Below, piece after piece: positions 62,839-64,000 of a DNA stretch of 64,000 bases (positions are counted from its first letter, which is position 1; each line of letters starts with the position of its first letter). Location: positions 4,118,953-4,182,952 of the forward strand of contig NC_088324.1 of the NCBI RefSeq assembly GCF_910592395.1, read 5' to 3'. Below the pieces are notes generated by a model, which saw nothing but the letters and a program-made list of their open reading frames with translations, was not told where the DNA came from and did no database searches. Position numbers and translations under genes: made by a program. Source of the DNA: Lineus longissimus. Lineage: Eukaryota; Nemertea; Pilidiophora; Heteronemertea; Lineidae.

Positions 62839-64000
62839 ATGGCGCTCGTCGCGACCGATCACGCTCATTTTGGTTATACAGAGTCGAGATGCCCGATTGG
62901 ACAAACTAAGACTGTAATTTCGAGATTCTACGATGATAAGTTGTCATTCGATAGCGATATTACACGACTGGCGATGAATGTCGGTCGGAGATGGTGCGCG
63001 TCGCGACCGATCACGTTCATTTTGGTTATACAGAGTCAAGATGACCGATTGGACAAACTGAGACCGCAATTTCGAGATTCTGCGATGATAAGCTGTCATT
63101 CGACTAGAGATATTACACGACTAGCGATGACAGTTGGTCGGTGATGGCGCTCGTCGCGACCGATCACGCTCATTTTGGTTATACAGAGTCGGAATGAGCG
63201 ATTGGACAAACTGAGACCACAATTTCGAGATTCTGCGATGATAAGTTGTCATTCGATAGCAATATTACACGACTGGCGATGAAAGTTGGTCGGAGATGGT
63301 GCTCGTCGCGACCGATCACGTTCATTTTGGTTATACAGAGTCAAGATGACCGATTGGACAAATTGAGACTGCAATTTCGAGATTCTGCGATGATAAGTTG
63401 TCATTCTACGTGCAATATTACACGACTTGCGATGACGGTCGGTCGGCGATGGCGCTCGTCGCGACCGATCACGCTCATTTTGGTTATACAGAGTCGAGAT
63501 GACCGATGGACAAACTGAGACTGCATTTTCGAGATTCTGTGATGATAAGTTGTCACTCGACTAACGATATAAGACTAGTGGCGATGAAGGTCGGTCGGCG
63601 ATGGCGCTCGTCGCGACCGATCACGCTCATTTTGGTTATACAGAGTCGAGATGCCCGATTGGACAAACTGAGACTGCAATTTCGAGATTCTACGATGATA
63701 AGTTGTCGTTCGATAGCGATATTACACGACTGGCGATGAATGTCGGTCGGAGATGGTGCGCGTCGCGACCGATCACGTTCATTTGGTTATACAGAGTCAA
63801 GATGACCGATTGGACAAACTGAGACCGCAATTTCGAGATTCTGCGATGATAAGTTGTCATTCGACTAGCGATATTACACGACTGGCGATGACTGTCGGTC
63901 GGCGATGGCGTTGTCGCGAACGATCACGTTCATTTTGGTTATACAGAGTCAAGATGACTGATTGGACAAACTGAGACCGCAATTTCGAGATTCTGCGATG
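62839..64000 (+). repeat. Start of a 28-monomer copy (offset 4,264), cut by window end
   Basis: From 62,839 to the edge the order of variants repeats that of 58,575-59,736 at a constant 4,264 bases. It carries the shared rare changes GACAAACTAAGACTGTAATTT and the three-T CATTTGGTT variant. The copy is not finished in the window. Confidence 0.75.

Larger units (their letters stand above)
9881..64000 (+). repeat. Satellite array, 152-153-bp monomers, at least 54.1 kb
   Basis: Head-to-tail monomers begin inside a unit at about 9,881 and continue without interruption past the window end. Landmarks recurring every 152 or 153 bases are CATTTTGGTTATACAGAG, GGACAAACTGAGAC, GATGATAAGTTGTC, CGATATTACACGACTGGCG and GTCGCGACCGATCA. 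Two sites explain the 152/153 variation: GATTGG versus GATGG, and CGACTAG versus CGATAG. Division gives about 355 copies. Every monomer inspected has the same orientation. No transposon, gene or foreign insert was found inside. Monomer size, array length and higher-order structure fit a pericentromeric or centromeric satellite, though a subtelomeric or interstitial site is equally possible from sequence alone. Confidence 0.97.
29950..64000 (+). repeat. Right domain: homogenised higher-order satellite
   Basis: From about 30 kb the marker variant CTACGTGCAATATTACACGAC appears and then recurs throughout. It is seen at about 30,890, 32,259, 36,069, 38,200, 40,791, 45,131, 49,245, 54,420, 58,227 and 63,404. 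Monomers here are closer to one another than in the left edge. Higher-order units of a whole number of monomers dominate. The domain is cut by the window end. Confidence 0.75.

Noticed and set aside
9881-64000. Hundreds of open frames of 60-250 codons in the array
   Set aside because: They are the same 51-residue translation of the monomer in several frames and both strands, produced by a near-153-base period. They lack independent starts, splice signals or codon bias.
9881-64000. CRISPR-like direct repeats
   Set aside because: Repeats are contiguous 152-153-bp units without unique spacers, in a eukaryotic setting. No cas genes are present.
9881-64000. CENP-B box in the monomer
   Set aside because: The closest stretch (TTCGAGATTCTGCGA) fails the required A and CGGG positions of the box, so no match is claimed.
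9881-64000. Hammerhead ribozyme in the satellite, as known from some animal satellites
   Set aside because: GATGAAAGTC and CTGATGGAC look suggestive, but no unit has the CTGANGA core followed at the right distance by GAAA with pairing stems.
9881-64000. tRNA-derived (SINE-like) origin of the monomer
   Set aside because: TGGCGATGACGG resembles an A box only loosely, and no convincing B box follows. The similarity is within chance.

Overview
This is a eukaryotic, almost certainly metazoan, window. The left part has genes with clear GT-AG introns and debris of metazoan-type transposable elements. The motifs suggest an aquatic invertebrate, but nothing here fixes the species. There is no bacterial operon structure. 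The window splits into a gene- and transposon-bearing left flank (1 to about 9,880) and one tandem satellite array (about 9,881 to 64,000) that runs off the right edge.

Left flank, read mostly on the minus strand. A spliced gene at 3,477 to 295 (three coding exons of 53, 35 and 702 codons, all joined in phase 0) encodes a DDE-transposase-like protein. It has candidate acidic catalytic residues in the order D, D, E, a D-P-L-H motif and a C-terminal Cys cluster. A single in-frame TGA at 1,489-1,491 interrupts it. Its last exon has a 40-bp fragment copied in inverted orientation near the window's left end, beside a palindromic block of short repeats. Introns and upstream DNA hold a 172-bp tandem duplication, a 57-bp minisatellite and a perfect 22-bp inverted repeat.

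From 7,235 down to 5,074 on the minus strand lies a decayed Ty3/gypsy-like LTR retrotransposon fragment. It has gag with two CCHC zinc knuckles and one nonsense codon, followed by a retropepsin ORF in the -1 frame. No reverse transcriptase, RNase H or integrase follows. An isolated 75-codon first exon with a good start context and a consensus splice donor lies at 8,821-8,597 (minus). At 9,320-9,621 a polypurine tract and a 290-bp LTR of a second, plus-strand element sit just before the satellite.

Right part: about 54.1 kb of head-to-tail 152-153-bp monomers (about 355 copies by division), all in one orientation, CpG-rich and with G over C on the plus strand. The left edge (9.9-13.8 kb) is the most heterogeneous. 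A middle domain (13.8-29.7 kb) is built of nested multi-kilobase duplications (offsets 3,817, 5,818, 7,192, 11,331 bp). The right domain (about 30-64 kb) is more homogeneous, with higher-order units of 7, 8, 12, 14, 15 and 28 monomers (about 1,066, 1,217, 1,827, 2,131, 2,282 and 4,264 bp). Open frames of up to about 250 codons occur on both strands of the array. They follow from a monomer length near 153 = 3 x 51 and are not genes. The organisation is like a centromeric or heterochromatic satellite with higher-order repeats. Centromere function is not shown by the sequence.
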